Part shown: piece by piece, positions 10,120-17,607 of the stretch
How positions within the stretch are numbered: the stretch's first letter is position 1
How the letters are laid out: every line of letters begins with the position of its first letter
NCBI GenBank assembly: GCA_028712695.1
Contig: JAQTQZ010000008.1
Coordinates: 58,224 to 122,223, forward strand
Direction of reading: 5' to 3'
DNA: 64,000 nt
From: Methylovulum sp.
GTDB taxonomy: Bacteria; Pseudomonadota; Gammaproteobacteria; Methylococcales; Methylomonadaceae
Position numbers and translations under genes: made by a program
The notes under the pieces: model-generated
What the model was told of the DNA's origin: nothing
Databases searched by the model: none
The model's input: the letters and a program-made list of their open reading frames with translations, nothing else

Positions 10120-10745
10120 GCAAAGGAACAAAATCCACTTCCAATCAGTTGACTGAAGCCCTGCTGGCGGAACACCGCCCCGTGCTGTTCCGTTACGCGC
10201 TGTTGCAATTGCGCGATAACGAACTGGCTGACGATGCTGTGCAGGAAACCTTGCTGGCGGCGTGGCAAACGGCATCAAGTTTCGAAGGCAAGGCGGGACT
10301 GAGAACGTGGCTGGTTGGCATTTTGAAACACAAAATTGCCGACCATTGGCGCCGTACCGTCCGTGAGGTTGTCACCTCGGACTTCGACTCGGTCGATAAT
10401 GAAGAGGGTGAAGCGGGCGAGGGCGACGAAAATGACTTTTTCATGAGTGACGGTCATTGGAATAGCGGCCCTACGTCTTGGAACGACCCGGAAGCCGCGC
10501 TTAACCAACAAGAGTTCTGGGCCATCTATGAAGCCTGCCAAAATAATTTGCCGCCAAAAATGGCCAAGGTGTTCATGCTGCGTGAGCTGGTCGGTTTGGA
10601 GACCGACGAAGTGTGTCGGGAAACCGGCCTCAGCGATGCTAATTACTGGGTGACCATGCACCGCGCCCGGTTACGGTTACGTGAATGTCTGGAAACCCGC
10701 TGGTTCAATCAATCAAAAGCAAAAAAGGAGAAGCGTCATGCGTAA
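10110..10745 (+). CDS. ECF-type RNA polymerase sigma factor
   Basis: The 211-residue protein has sigma-70 region 2 at about residues 15-85 (LFRYALLQLRDNELADDAVQETLLAAWQ) and region 4 at about 145-200 (FMLRELVGLETDEVCRETGLSDANYWV). They are joined by an acidic linker (EEGEAGEGDEND), with no regions 1.1 or 3. It overlaps arsM upstream by 10 nt and the putative anti-sigma downstream by 8 nt. ECF sigma factors commonly accompany hvf/buf metallophore operons. The repeated TGTAAGG/CGACT elements in this cluster are its likely promoters, including the one for its own unit. Confidence 0.92.
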   Translation: MLLSKGTKSTSNQLTEALLAEHRPVLFRYALLQLRDNELADDAVQETLLAAWQTASSFEGKAGLRTWLVGILKHKIADHWRRTVREVVTSDFDSVDNEEGEAGEGDENDFFMSDGHWNSGPTSWNDPEAALNQQEFWAIYEACQNNLPPKMAKVFMLRELVGLETDEVCRETGLSDANYWVTMHRARLRLRECLETRWFNQSKAKKEKRHA

Positions 10746-10938
10746 TTGCCGCGAAATTACTGCTCTGGTGTCCCAGGGCATGGACAAGAAACTCAGCTTT
10801 GGTGAACGGCTGGCGATTGGTTTTCATGTGATGATGTGTTCGCACTGCCGAAACTTTCAGAGCCAGTCCCAGTTCATGCGCAAGGCGGCCCGGCGCTATA
10901 CTGGACAATTACAAAATCGCCCGGATAAAAAACCGTAA
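10738..10938 (+). CDS. Small zinc-finger (zf-HC2-like) anti-sigma factor
   Basis: The 66-residue protein has C4, then a His and CSHC spaced as in a zinc-binding anti-sigma domain (FHVMMCSHCRNFQ, residues 29-41). It has no membrane segment, so it would act as a soluble anti-sigma factor. The ORF track begins at 10681 inside the sigma gene; the real start is ATG 10738 after the AAGGAG site, overlapping the sigma stop by 8 nt. The overlap implies matched production of the pair. Metal or oxidant sensing through the zinc site is inference. Confidence 0.82.
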   Translation: MRNCREITALVSQGMDKKLSFGERLAIGFHVMMCSHCRNFQSQSQFMRKAARRYTGQLQNRPDKKP

Positions 10939-10950
10939 CGCAAAAAGCCA

Positions 10951-11175
10951 ATGATGAGCAAAATCCTATTGGAATCGACACTAACTTGCCCGGAATGCGG
11001 TCATCGTAAAACTGAGACGATGCCCATTAATGCGTGCCAGTGGTATTACGAATGCCAGGGCTGTCATCATTTGTTGAAACCGAAACCCGGTGATTGTTGC
11101 GTCTTTTGCTCCTATGGCAACTTTGCCTGCCCGCCCATTCAATTGCATGGCAAACAATCTGGTTGTTGCGGGTAA
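10951..11175 (+). CDS. GDCCVxC-domain small cysteine-rich protein
   Basis: The 74-residue protein has an N-terminal CPECGH knuckle, a CQGCHH pair and the family hallmark KPGDCCVFCSYG followed by CPPIQ. It is a known family of small proteins in which one hallmark Cys is selenocysteine in some species; here all positions are Cys codons and no in-frame TGA is seen. Function is unknown; zinc or thiophilic metal binding is likely from the 11 cysteines. It lies 12 nt after the anti-sigma gene and ends that unit. Confidence 0.8.
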   Translation: MMSKILLESTLTCPECGHRKTETMPINACQWYYECQGCHHLLKPKPGDCCVFCSYGNFACPPIQLHGKQSGCCG

Positions 11176-11366
11176 GTTTGTCCTTTGACCAACTTGCAAT
11201 AATGCTAAGGTTTACCGACAACATGACCGCGAGTCCTCAAAGGATTGCGGTCGTCCAGTGCAGAGCATTCCCAAACACTGGTGCCAATCATGCTGATTGA
11301 CGGGCCACCAGAAACTTTACCGGCAAAGTACCGGAATCAATCCAAACTAAAAAAGTCGAAAAAAAG

Positions 11367-11393
11367 TGTAAGGAATCCAAGCCAAGCCCGACT
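11367..11393 (+). promoter_or_regulatory. Putative ECF-type promoter P2 upstream of hvfA
   Basis: TGTAAGG (11367-11373), a 15-nt spacer, then CGACT (11389-11393), 63 nt before the hvfA start. Spacer length and both blocks match the copy at 15279 exactly. It is well placed to drive hvfABCX-arsS. Confidence 0.55.
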
Positions 11394-11456
11394 GATGGGG
11401 TAGGAAGGCTGTTTTGGCTTTCCTTCACGACCCCTTAACCTACTTTGGAGCATTTC

Positions 11457-11786
11457 ATGAACAAAAAAAACTTATCCCTGACTTTAGGTACTGCATTGGT
11501 TTCAACATTGATGAGCGCGGCACCTGCCATCCAAGCCGGTGAAAACCCATTTGCAATGTCAAGCGTCAATACTGCGCAACACGTAGCGGCGGCTGACGAA
11601 AAAATGAACGAAGGCGGATGCAGCGGCAGCAAACTGAAAGAAGGCAAATGCGGCGAAGGCAAGTGCGGTGCCAACAAAATGAAAGACATGAAAGGTGTGG
11701 AAGGCGGTTGCAGCGGAAAAATGCCAGAAGGTGGCTGTAGCGGTAAGATGCCAGAAGGCGGTTGCAGCGGCAAAGTAGCCGAATAA
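11457..11786 (+). CDS. hvfA: HvfA-type precursor of an MNIO-modified, cysteine-rich RiPP metallophore
   Basis: The 109-residue precursor starts at ATG 11457 behind a TTTGGAG site. A Sec signal peptide (MNKKNLSLTLGTALVST...AIQA) is followed by a short linker and a core with six cysteines: four EGGCSG units and two adjacent EGKCG units, ending in tandem KMPEGGCSG repeats. EGKCG-type cysteines in HvfA peptides are converted by the HvfB/HvfC enzymes to oxazolone/thioamide groups that bind copper. The next three genes are hvfB, hvfC and hvfX. The mix of EGKCG and EGGCSG is noteworthy. A large antisense ORF is only the repeat shadow. Confidence 0.88.
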   Translation: MNKKNLSLTLGTALVSTLMSAAPAIQAGENPFAMSSVNTAQHVAAADEKMNEGGCSGSKLKEGKCGEGKCGANKMKDMKGVEGGCSGKMPEGGCSGKMPEGGCSGKVAE

Positions 11787-11802
11787 GCTGGAGCGGCAGC
11801 CG

Positions 11803-12675
11803 ATGACTACAACCCATCCTTTCGGCCTGATCGGTGCCGGTTTAGGTTTGCGGCGCGCGTTGTTGCCCGCGTTGCAAACAAGCGTACCGGACAGTATCAA
11901 CTTTTTTGAAGTGTCACCGGAAAATTGGGTCGGTGTCGGCGGCCATCTAGGCAAGCTGTTCCGTAGTCTGACCGAGCGCCATCGTTTCGTGGCGCACGGT
12001 TTGGCGCTGTCGTTGGGCGGCCCTGCGCCGCTGGACACCGCATTTTTACGCGAACTAAAACAGTTTCTCGATTATCACGATTTTGCTTTGTACACCGAGC
12101 ACTTGAGTTTTTGCAGCGATGAAGGGCATTTTTATGACTTATACCCGATTCCATTTACTGAGCAGGCGGTCAAGCATGTCGCCGGTCGCCTCCGTCGGGC
12201 ACAAGATATTCTGGAACGTCCCATTGCTTTGGAGAACGCATCTTACTATGTCCAGCCGCCGCAGGCGGAAATGGACGAGCTGAATTTCATCAACGCCGTA
12301 TTGAGCGAAGCCGATTGCCACCTGCATCTGGATGTCAACAACATCTACGTCAACAGTGTCAATCACGGTTACGACCCGGTTAACTTTTTACGCGGGTTGC
12401 CCGGCGAGCGTATCGTGTACGGGCATGTCGCCGGCCACGACTTGGAGCCATCAGGGTTGATCATCGACACCCACGGCCAGAATACCATAGCGCCGGTGTG
12501 GGACTTGCTGGCTGAAGCCTACCGCTGCTTTGGGCTGTTTCCGACATTAGTGGAACGCGACAGCAACATCCCGCCACTCGCCGAATTACTGGTTGAAGTG
12601 GAACAGATCCACACCCTACAGCAGCATCATGTGGATTGCCTTGGCACACAAAACATCAGCGAGGCGGCGGCATGA
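11803..12675 (+). CDS. hvfB: HvfB-type MNIO iron enzyme, RiPP maturase (DUF692)
   Basis: The 290-residue TIM-barrel multinuclear non-heme iron oxidase modifies core cysteines of its cognate precursor. Family metal ligands appear in order: VAHGLALSLGG near residue 65, TEHLSF near 98, ALENASYY near 142, LDVNNIYVNSVNHG near 176, YGHVAGH near 206, DTHG near 222 and VERDSNIPP near 246. It begins 16 nt after hvfA and its stop overlaps hvfC by 4 nt (ATGA). Substrate assignment to HvfA rests on adjacency. Confidence 0.93.
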   Translation: MTTTHPFGLIGAGLGLRRALLPALQTSVPDSINFFEVSPENWVGVGGHLGKLFRSLTERHRFVAHGLALSLGGPAPLDTAFLRELKQFLDYHDFALYTEHLSFCSDEGHFYDLYPIPFTEQAVKHVAGRLRRAQDILERPIALENASYYVQPPQAEMDELNFINAVLSEADCHLHLDVNNIYVNSVNHGYDPVNFLRGLPGERIVYGHVAGHDLEPSGLIIDTHGQNTIAPVWDLLAEAYRCFGLFPTLVERDSNIPPLAELLVEVEQIHTLQQHHVDCLGTQNISEAAA

Positions 12676-13430
12676 ACAACCCACCAGCATTCCAACAAAT
12701 GCAACGGCAATTTTTGACTTATTTGCGTCAGCCGCAAACGGACAGTGCACCAGCAGGCTTCGCGCCCGAACGGTTAGCTGTTTATGCCGATCTGCTCTAC
12801 AACAAGTTTGACGAAAGCCTGGGCGCATGTTTTCCTGTCATACACAGCATTCTGGATAAGGATGGTTGGCGATCATTGTTATTGGATTTTATCGCCGGAC
12901 ATCGGTGCCTATCACCGTACTACCGGGAGATACCTGACGAATTTGTGCAGTATTTGCATCAGGAACGTAAGTGTCCCGATGACCTGCCGTTTCTGTCCGA
13001 ACTGGCGCATTTCGAATGGGTGGAATTGCAGCTATCAATCGCTGAAGCCGGGCCGGTGGCGTCCGAGCCGCTGGCCGAAACGCAATTACTATCCGGCGTA
13101 CCGGTGTTTGTGCCGGTCATACAATTGTTGCATTACCATTGGCCGGTACAAGACATTAGCGCCGCTTTCCAGCCCAAGGAAGCACCCGCGACTACGACCC
13201 ATATCCTCGGTTTCCGTGATAGCGACGACAATGTACGTTTTATCGCCCTAAATCAGGCCACGGCACAACTGATCATGTTGTTAAACAACGGCCTGACCGG
13301 ACAACAGGCCTTGCAGTCGATGAAAGGTGAACTAACCGATACGCAATTTTTTGAATTAACCCTATTCGGTCAAGGCATTTTGGCCGACTTGCATCAGCAT
13401 GGTGCGATTGTCAATGTCCTCCCCGCATAA
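12672..13430 (+). CDS. hvfC: HvfC-type RiPP maturation partner (DUF2063)
   Basis: The 252-residue protein has the N-terminal DNA-binding-named DUF2063 domain (FQQMQRQFLTYLRQP, ERLAVYADLLYNKFDESLGACFPVI) and a C-terminal recognition-element-like domain (about residues 170-245). In MNIO systems this partner presents the leader peptide to the maturase. The track start at 12636 lies inside hvfB; ATG 12672 gives the ATGA overlap and a natural N-terminus. Confidence 0.9.
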   Translation: MNNPPAFQQMQRQFLTYLRQPQTDSAPAGFAPERLAVYADLLYNKFDESLGACFPVIHSILDKDGWRSLLLDFIAGHRCLSPYYREIPDEFVQYLHQERKCPDDLPFLSELAHFEWVELQLSIAEAGPVASEPLAETQLLSGVPVFVPVIQLLHYHWPVQDISAAFQPKEAPATTTHILGFRDSDDNVRFIALNQATAQLIMLLNNGLTGQQALQSMKGELTDTQFFELTLFGQGILADLHQHGAIVNVLPA

Positions 13431-13447
13431 ACTTTGGAACCTGTCCC

Positions 13448-13993
13448 ATGAATGACTCCGCCACATCCCATCACGATGATTGCTCCGCTTGCATGCTTTC
13501 ATCGCGCATCCAACAGATAGGCGATATGCCCGGCAAACTTTCCCGCTGGTTCGACGACAACGCCGCCAGCTTAGCTCCGGTTTTTATACGCTTGCTGCTA
13601 GCCTATGAATTTGGCGAGGCGGGTCTGGAAAAACTCCATGGCGACAACTTTTTTGCCGATTTGACTTTCCCGTTCCCCTTCAATTTACTGCCCGCCGATT
13701 TCAATTGGAACTTATCCATGGGATTGGAAATTATTGCCCCTATCGCATTGGTTTTGGGCGTGATGACCCGTTTTTTCAGCGTGGCATTGATGGTGTTGAC
13801 TGTAGTGGCGATTGCCGCTGTGCATTGGCCTGCCGAATGGCACAGCCTGGGCGAATTGTGGAAAGGCTATGCCATCACCAATGAAGGCTACGGTAATTTC
13901 AAATTGCCGCTGATGTATTTGTTAATGTTGACAACATTGATGTTCAGCGGCGCGGGGCGATTAAGCGTTGACGGCTGGTTATCCAAGAGTTAA
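13448..13993 (+). CDS. hvfX: HvfX/DoxX-family membrane protein of the RiPP operon
   Basis: The 181-residue DoxX-family protein has about four membrane segments (about residues 39-52, 81-102, 105-120 and 150-170). The N-terminal cytoplasmic segment carries DDCSACML. DoxX members of hvf/buf operons are thought to help maturation or copper handling at the inner membrane. It lies 17 nt after hvfC and 2 nt before arsS. Confidence 0.83.
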   Translation: MNDSATSHHDDCSACMLSSRIQQIGDMPGKLSRWFDDNAASLAPVFIRLLLAYEFGEAGLEKLHGDNFFADLTFPFPFNLLPADFNWNLSMGLEIIAPIALVLGVMTRFFSVALMVLTVVAIAAVHWPAEWHSLGELWKGYAITNEGYGNFKLPLMYLLMLTTLMFSGAGRLSVDGWLSKS

Positions 13994-13995
13994 GC

Positions 13996-14976
13996 ATGCA
14001 CGACACTAAACCCCTACTAGCCCACAGCGATTTTCCGGCCATTTTCCGCAAGCCGCTGGAAATCCTGCAAATCAACCTCGGTTATTTATGTAATCTCAGT
14101 TGTGTGCATTGCCACGTTAACGCCGGCCCGAAACGCACCGAATCGATGAGCCGGGAAACCATTGCGCACGTTTTGGCACTGGCTGATGCCGCCAATATCC
14201 ACACGCTGGATCTGACTGGCGGCGCACCGGAAATGCACCCTGATTTCCGTTATCTGGTGCGGACAGCACGCGACCGGGGTATCGACGTCATTGACCGTTG
14301 CAATTTGACCATTCTCGAAGCCCCAGGCTATGAGGGGCTAGGCGAGTTTCTAGCGGCGCAACAGGTAGAAATTGTCGCGTCATTGCCTTGTTATTTAGAA
14401 GAAAATGTCGATAAACAGCGCGGCAAGGGCGTATTCAAGGATAGCCTAAGCGCTTTGCAACGTCTCAACCGGTTAGGCTACGGTCAGCCAAACAGCGGAC
14501 TGAAGCTTAATCTGGTTTATAACCCGCAAGGTGCGGTGTTGCCGCCCGACCAGCACAATCTGGAACAGGCGTATAAACAACACCTCGAACAACACTACGG
14601 CATCGTTTTCAACCGCCTATTTGCCGTCGCCAACATGCCGATCCAGCGGTTCGGCAGCACGTTGGTCAGCCAGGGCTGCTTTGATACTTATCTGAACTTA
14701 CTGAAAGACAGCTTTCGCGCCGAGAACCTCGACAACTTGATGTGCCTGGACACCCTCAGCATCGACTGGCAAGGCTATGTCTACGATTGCGATTTCAACC
14801 AGATGCTGGCACTGCCGCTGAGAGCGGTTGCCAAACCCCAAGTGCATGTCGGTGACTTGAATTTGGATTTGTTAAACAACGCACCGGTCGCCACTGCCGC
14901 CCATTGCTACGGCTGCACCGCCGGACAAGGCAGCAGTTGTGGCGGTGCACTGGATGCCACCCGCGTCGATTGTTGA
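13996..14976 (+). CDS. arsS: Arsenosugar biosynthesis radical SAM protein ArsS
   Basis: The 326-residue radical SAM enzyme has the cluster motif CNLSCVHC near residue 34 with the family continuation HVNAGPKRTE, the GGAPEMHPDFRYLV segment and a C-terminal Cys-rich DUF3641 region ending GCTAGQGSSCGG. ArsS is proposed to transfer the 5'-deoxyadenosyl group to dimethylated arsenic, giving dimethylarsinoyl-deoxyadenosine, the arsenosugar precursor. It starts 2 nt after hvfX, so it appears to be transcribed with the RiPP operon, while its partner arsM is 4 kb upstream. Confidence 0.93.
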   Translation: MHDTKPLLAHSDFPAIFRKPLEILQINLGYLCNLSCVHCHVNAGPKRTESMSRETIAHVLALADAANIHTLDLTGGAPEMHPDFRYLVRTARDRGIDVIDRCNLTILEAPGYEGLGEFLAAQQVEIVASLPCYLEENVDKQRGKGVFKDSLSALQRLNRLGYGQPNSGLKLNLVYNPQGAVLPPDQHNLEQAYKQHLEQHYGIVFNRLFAVANMPIQRFGSTLVSQGCFDTYLNLLKDSFRAENLDNLMCLDTLSIDWQGYVYDCDFNQMLALPLRAVAKPQVHVGDLNLDLLNNAPVATAAHCYGCTAGQGSSCGGALDATRVDC

Positions 14977-15111
14977 AATTCTCTGCCGCAATAACCTGAG
15001 AGCATGTTTTATTAAAGGGCACCAAAACCAATATCAATTACGGCTGGATGGTCAATAGCAGCCGTTAGGCATGCAGTAACGTGTAAAGCAGACCTAGAGC
15101 CGCCCTACTTA

Positions 15112-15125
15112 CAAGCCAAGGCTTG
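15112..15125. repeat. Degenerate copy of the CCTAGG-type palindrome
   Basis: CAAGCCAAGGCTTG is nearly palindromic and resembles the cores at 18705 and 30677, with AA replacing the central TA. The following ACCCACTACTTATT resembles sequence downstream of the 18 kb copy. It is probably a worn member of the same family. Confidence 0.4.
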
Positions 15126-15166
15126 CACCCCATCCCCACCGGTTAACCCACTACTTATTAACGTGC

Positions 15167-15235
15167 CCCGACGCAATACGTCGGGCCATTAAGTCCGTTG
15201 CGTTGTGCTTGATGCGCCTCGCCCTATTTTGGGCG
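15167..15235. other. Two short hairpins between arsS and promoter P3
   Basis: CCCGACG-CAATA-CGTCGGG spans 15167-15185, and CGCCC-TATTTT-GGGCG spans 15220-15235. Neither is followed by a clear T-run, so termination of the arsS transcript here is possible but not certain. Nothing else gene-like is visible in the 14977-15278 spacer. Confidence 0.4.
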
Positions 15236-15278
15236 GGGGACAAACTCGTCTATGGGTATCTCTTTTAGCTGAGCGATT

Positions 15279-15305
15279 TGTAAGGAAAGATTCGGTAACG
15301 CGACT
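15279..15305 (+). promoter_or_regulatory. Putative ECF-type promoter P3 upstream of the TVP38-oxidoreductase unit
   Basis: TGTAAGG (15279-15285), 15 nt, then CGACT (15301-15305), identical in blocks and spacing to P2. It is 33 nt before a 27-codon ORF and 113 nt before the fusion gene. Confidence 0.55.
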
Positions 15306-15337
15306 AAAATGTGTACTAACCTTAACGGAAATTTAAC

Positions 15338-15421
15338 ATGTCCAATCAAACAGTCACGATCAAAAATACCGGCACTGCCGGTTCACCCATTTGCTTAACC
15401 GCTGTCGGGAGCAAGGTATGA
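15338..15421 (+). CDS. 27-residue short ORF translationally coupled to the next gene (hypothetical)
   Basis: ATG 15338 opens a 27-codon frame reading MSNQTVTIKNTGTAGSPICL and ending VGSKV. Its TGA overlaps the ATG of the TVP38-oxidoreductase gene by 4 nt (ATGA), and the next gene's GGGAGCAAGG ribosome site lies inside it. It would be the first reading frame on a transcript from P3. I do not recognise the peptide. It may be a regulatory leader, a small functional peptide with one Cys, or a remnant. The Shine-Dalgarno site upstream (CGGAAA) is weak. Confidence 0.35.
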   Translation: MSNQTVTIKNTGTAGSPICLTAVGSKV

Positions 15422-17565
15422 AAACATCCAGAATCGTTTTGTTAGTGCTGATTGCGGTATTGGTCGTGGTGTTTTTTGCGTTCGACCTGCAACAGTATCT
15501 GACGTTGGAAAGCTTAAAATCTCAGCAGGCCGCGATAAATGGCTATCGCCTGCAACACCCGACATTGGCTATCCTGTCGTATGCCGTGCTGTATGTCGCT
15601 GTGACGGGTCTGTCATTGCCCGGTGCAGCCGTGATGACGCTGGCTGGTGGTGCGGTGTTTGGCCTGTTTTGGGGAACCCTCATCGTGTCGTTTGCATCAA
15701 GCATAGGGGCGACCTTAGCTTTTCTGGCGGCGCGGTTCTTGTTGCGCGATTGGGTTAAAGCGAAATTCAGTACGCGCTTGCAGGCTATTGATGAAGGCGT
15801 GAATCGTGAGGGTGGTTTTTATTTGTTTACCTTGCGCCTGGTGCCAGTGTTTCCCTTTTTTATGATCAATCTGGCGATGGGATTGACCCCGATCACAGTC
15901 AGGACGTTTTATTGGGTCAGCCAGATAGGCATGTTGGCGGGCACTGTCGTCTATGTGAATGCAGGCACCCAGTTAGCAAAAATCGATTCGTTGTCCGGTA
16001 TTTTGTCGCCTGCATTAATAGGCTCGTTTGCCTTGCTGGGCGTGTTCCCGCTGTTAGCCAAAAAACTGCTCGACATGGACAAGCAACGCAAAGTTTATGC
16101 GCGTTGGACTAAGCCTGCGCACTTCGATAACAATCTGGTGGTCATTGGTGCCGGTGCAGGCGGTTTGGTCACGGCCTATATCGCTGCCGCCGTGCAGGCG
16201 AAAGTCACCTTGATCGAGAAACATAAAATGGGCGGGGATTGCCTGAATACCGGCTGTGTGCCGTCCAAGGCGCTGATTCGGTCAGCCAAGTTTTTGTCGC
16301 ATATCAAACGCGCCCAAGAATTTGGCATCAAACAAGCCGCCGCCGATTTTGATTTCGCCGAAGTGATGGAACGGGTGCAACAGGTCATTAAAACTGTCGA
16401 ACCGCATGATTCTATCGAACGTTATACTGAGCTGGGCGTTGATGTCATTCAGGGCACGGCCAAAATTGTCTCGCCTTGGGAAGTCGAAGTGACTACGGCT
16501 GAGGGTGTCAAGACGCTCGTTACCCGCTCAATTGTCATCGCCGCTGGCGCCCGGCCTTTCGTACCGCCGATTCCGGGCATCGAACAGGCCGGTTATCTGA
16601 CTTCGGACACGGTCTGGAATCTGCGGGCGTTACCGGCGCGTCTGCTGGTCTTGGGTGGCGGCCCTATCGGTTGCGAGTTGGCGCAGACCTTCGCCCGCTT
16701 GGGCAGCCAGGTGACACAGGTGGAAATGGCGCCGCGCATCATGGTGCGTGAGGATGCGGACGTGTCGGCAGCGGTTATGGCGCGCTTTAGCCAAGAAGGC
16801 ATTGATGTGCGGGTCAACCATACCGCCAAGCAATTCGTCATCGAAAATGGCGAGAAAATCTTGCTGGCGGAATTCCAGGGGCAGACGGTCAGGATTGGCT
16901 TCGATCAAGTGCTGGTGGCTATCGGCCGCGCGGCGAATGTCGATGGTTATGGCGTTAAGGAATTGGGCATAGGATTGTCGCCTCGCAACACCATAGGCAC
17001 TAACGCCTTTCAGCAAACCAATTACCCCAATATTTTCGCGGTCGGCGATGTCGCAGGCCCCTATCAGTTTACCCATACCGCCGCACATCAGGCTTGGTAT
17101 GCGGCGGTCAACGCCTTGTTCGGCCAGTTTAAGAAATTCCGCACCGATTATTCGGTGATCCCCTGGGCCACCTTTACCGATCCGGAAGTCGCCAGGGTTG
17201 GCTTGAATGAACAGGATGCCAATGCCCAAGGCATTGCTTACGAAGTTTCAATTTATGGCATAGATGATCTGGATAGGGCGATTGCCGATAGTGAGGCGCA
17301 CGGTTTCGTCAAAGTGCTGACCCAGCCTGGCAAAGATAAAATCCTCGGCGTCACTATCGTCGGCGAACATGCTGGCGACTTGCTGGCCGAATTCGTGCTG
17401 GCGATGAAACACGGTCTCGGCCTGAATAAGATTTTGGGTACGATCCACACTTATCCGACCCTGGCCGAAGCCAACAAATATGCAGCCGGAGTCTGGAAAC
17501 GCGCCCATGCGCCGCAGAAATTATTGGCATGGGTGGGGCGCTTTCATTCTTGGCAACGTAATTGA
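15418..17565 (+). CDS. TVP38/TMEM64 membrane domain fused to a class I flavoprotein disulfide reductase
   Basis: The 715-residue fusion starts at ATG 15418; the track start at 15391 is an upstream TTG. Residues 1-230 form a TVP38/TMEM64 (SNARE-associated, DedA-like) membrane domain with the GLSLPGAAVMTLAGGAVFG segment. Residues ~240-700 form an FAD/NAD(P)H oxidoreductase with the dinucleotide loop VVIGAGAGGLVTAY, the redox-active CLNTGC and the second fold VLGGGPIGCELA. The C-terminal domain contains GTIHTYPTLAEANKYAA. It lacks the terminal Cys pair of mercuric reductases, so the substrate is unknown. The context suggests arsenic, copper or RiPP redox work. Confidence 0.88.
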   Translation: MKTSRIVLLVLIAVLVVVFFAFDLQQYLTLESLKSQQAAINGYRLQHPTLAILSYAVLYVAVTGLSLPGAAVMTLAGGAVFGLFWGTLIVSFASSIGATLAFLAARFLLRDWVKAKFSTRLQAIDEGVNREGGFYLFTLRLVPVFPFFMINLAMGLTPITVRTFYWVSQIGMLAGTVVYVNAGTQLAKIDSLSGILSPALIGSFALLGVFPLLAKKLLDMDKQRKVYARWTKPAHFDNNLVVIGAGAGGLVTAYIAAAVQAKVTLIEKHKMGGDCLNTGCVPSKALIRSAKFLSHIKRAQEFGIKQAAADFDFAEVMERVQQVIKTVEPHDSIERYTELGVDVIQGTAKIVSPWEVEVTTAEGVKTLVTRSIVIAAGARPFVPPIPGIEQAGYLTSDTVWNLRALPARLLVLGGGPIGCELAQTFARLGSQVTQVEMAPRIMVREDADVSAAVMARFSQEGIDVRVNHTAKQFVIENGEKILLAEFQGQTVRIGFDQVLVAIGRAANVDGYGVKELGIGLSPRNTIGTNAFQQTNYPNIFAVGDVAGPYQFTHTAAHQAWYAAVNALFGQFKKFRTDYSVIPWATFTDPEVARVGLNEQDANAQGIAYEVSIYGIDDLDRAIADSEAHGFVKVLTQPGKDKILGVTIVGEHAGDLLAEFVLAMKHGLGLNKILGTIHTYPTLAEANKYAAGVWKRAHAPQKLLAWVGRFHSWQRN

Positions 17566-17607
17566 CAGAACCGTACCGTATAAACTGGATCGCTGAACAT
17601 CTTGAAT

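Noticed and set aside
11435-11773. Minus-strand ORF of 112 aa with PLQPPSGI repeats opposite hvfA
   Set aside because: It is the antisense shadow of the hvfA cysteine repeats; hvfA has a signal peptide, ribosome site and matching maturase genes.
16630-17229. Minus-strand ORF of 199 aa inside the TVP38-oxidoreductase gene
   Set aside because: Shadow of the conserved flavoprotein frame; no recognisable domain or ribosome site.
15418-17565. Mercuric reductase assignment
   Set aside because: The C-terminal vicinal Cys pair and an N-terminal MerA metal-binding domain are absent, and no mer genes are nearby.
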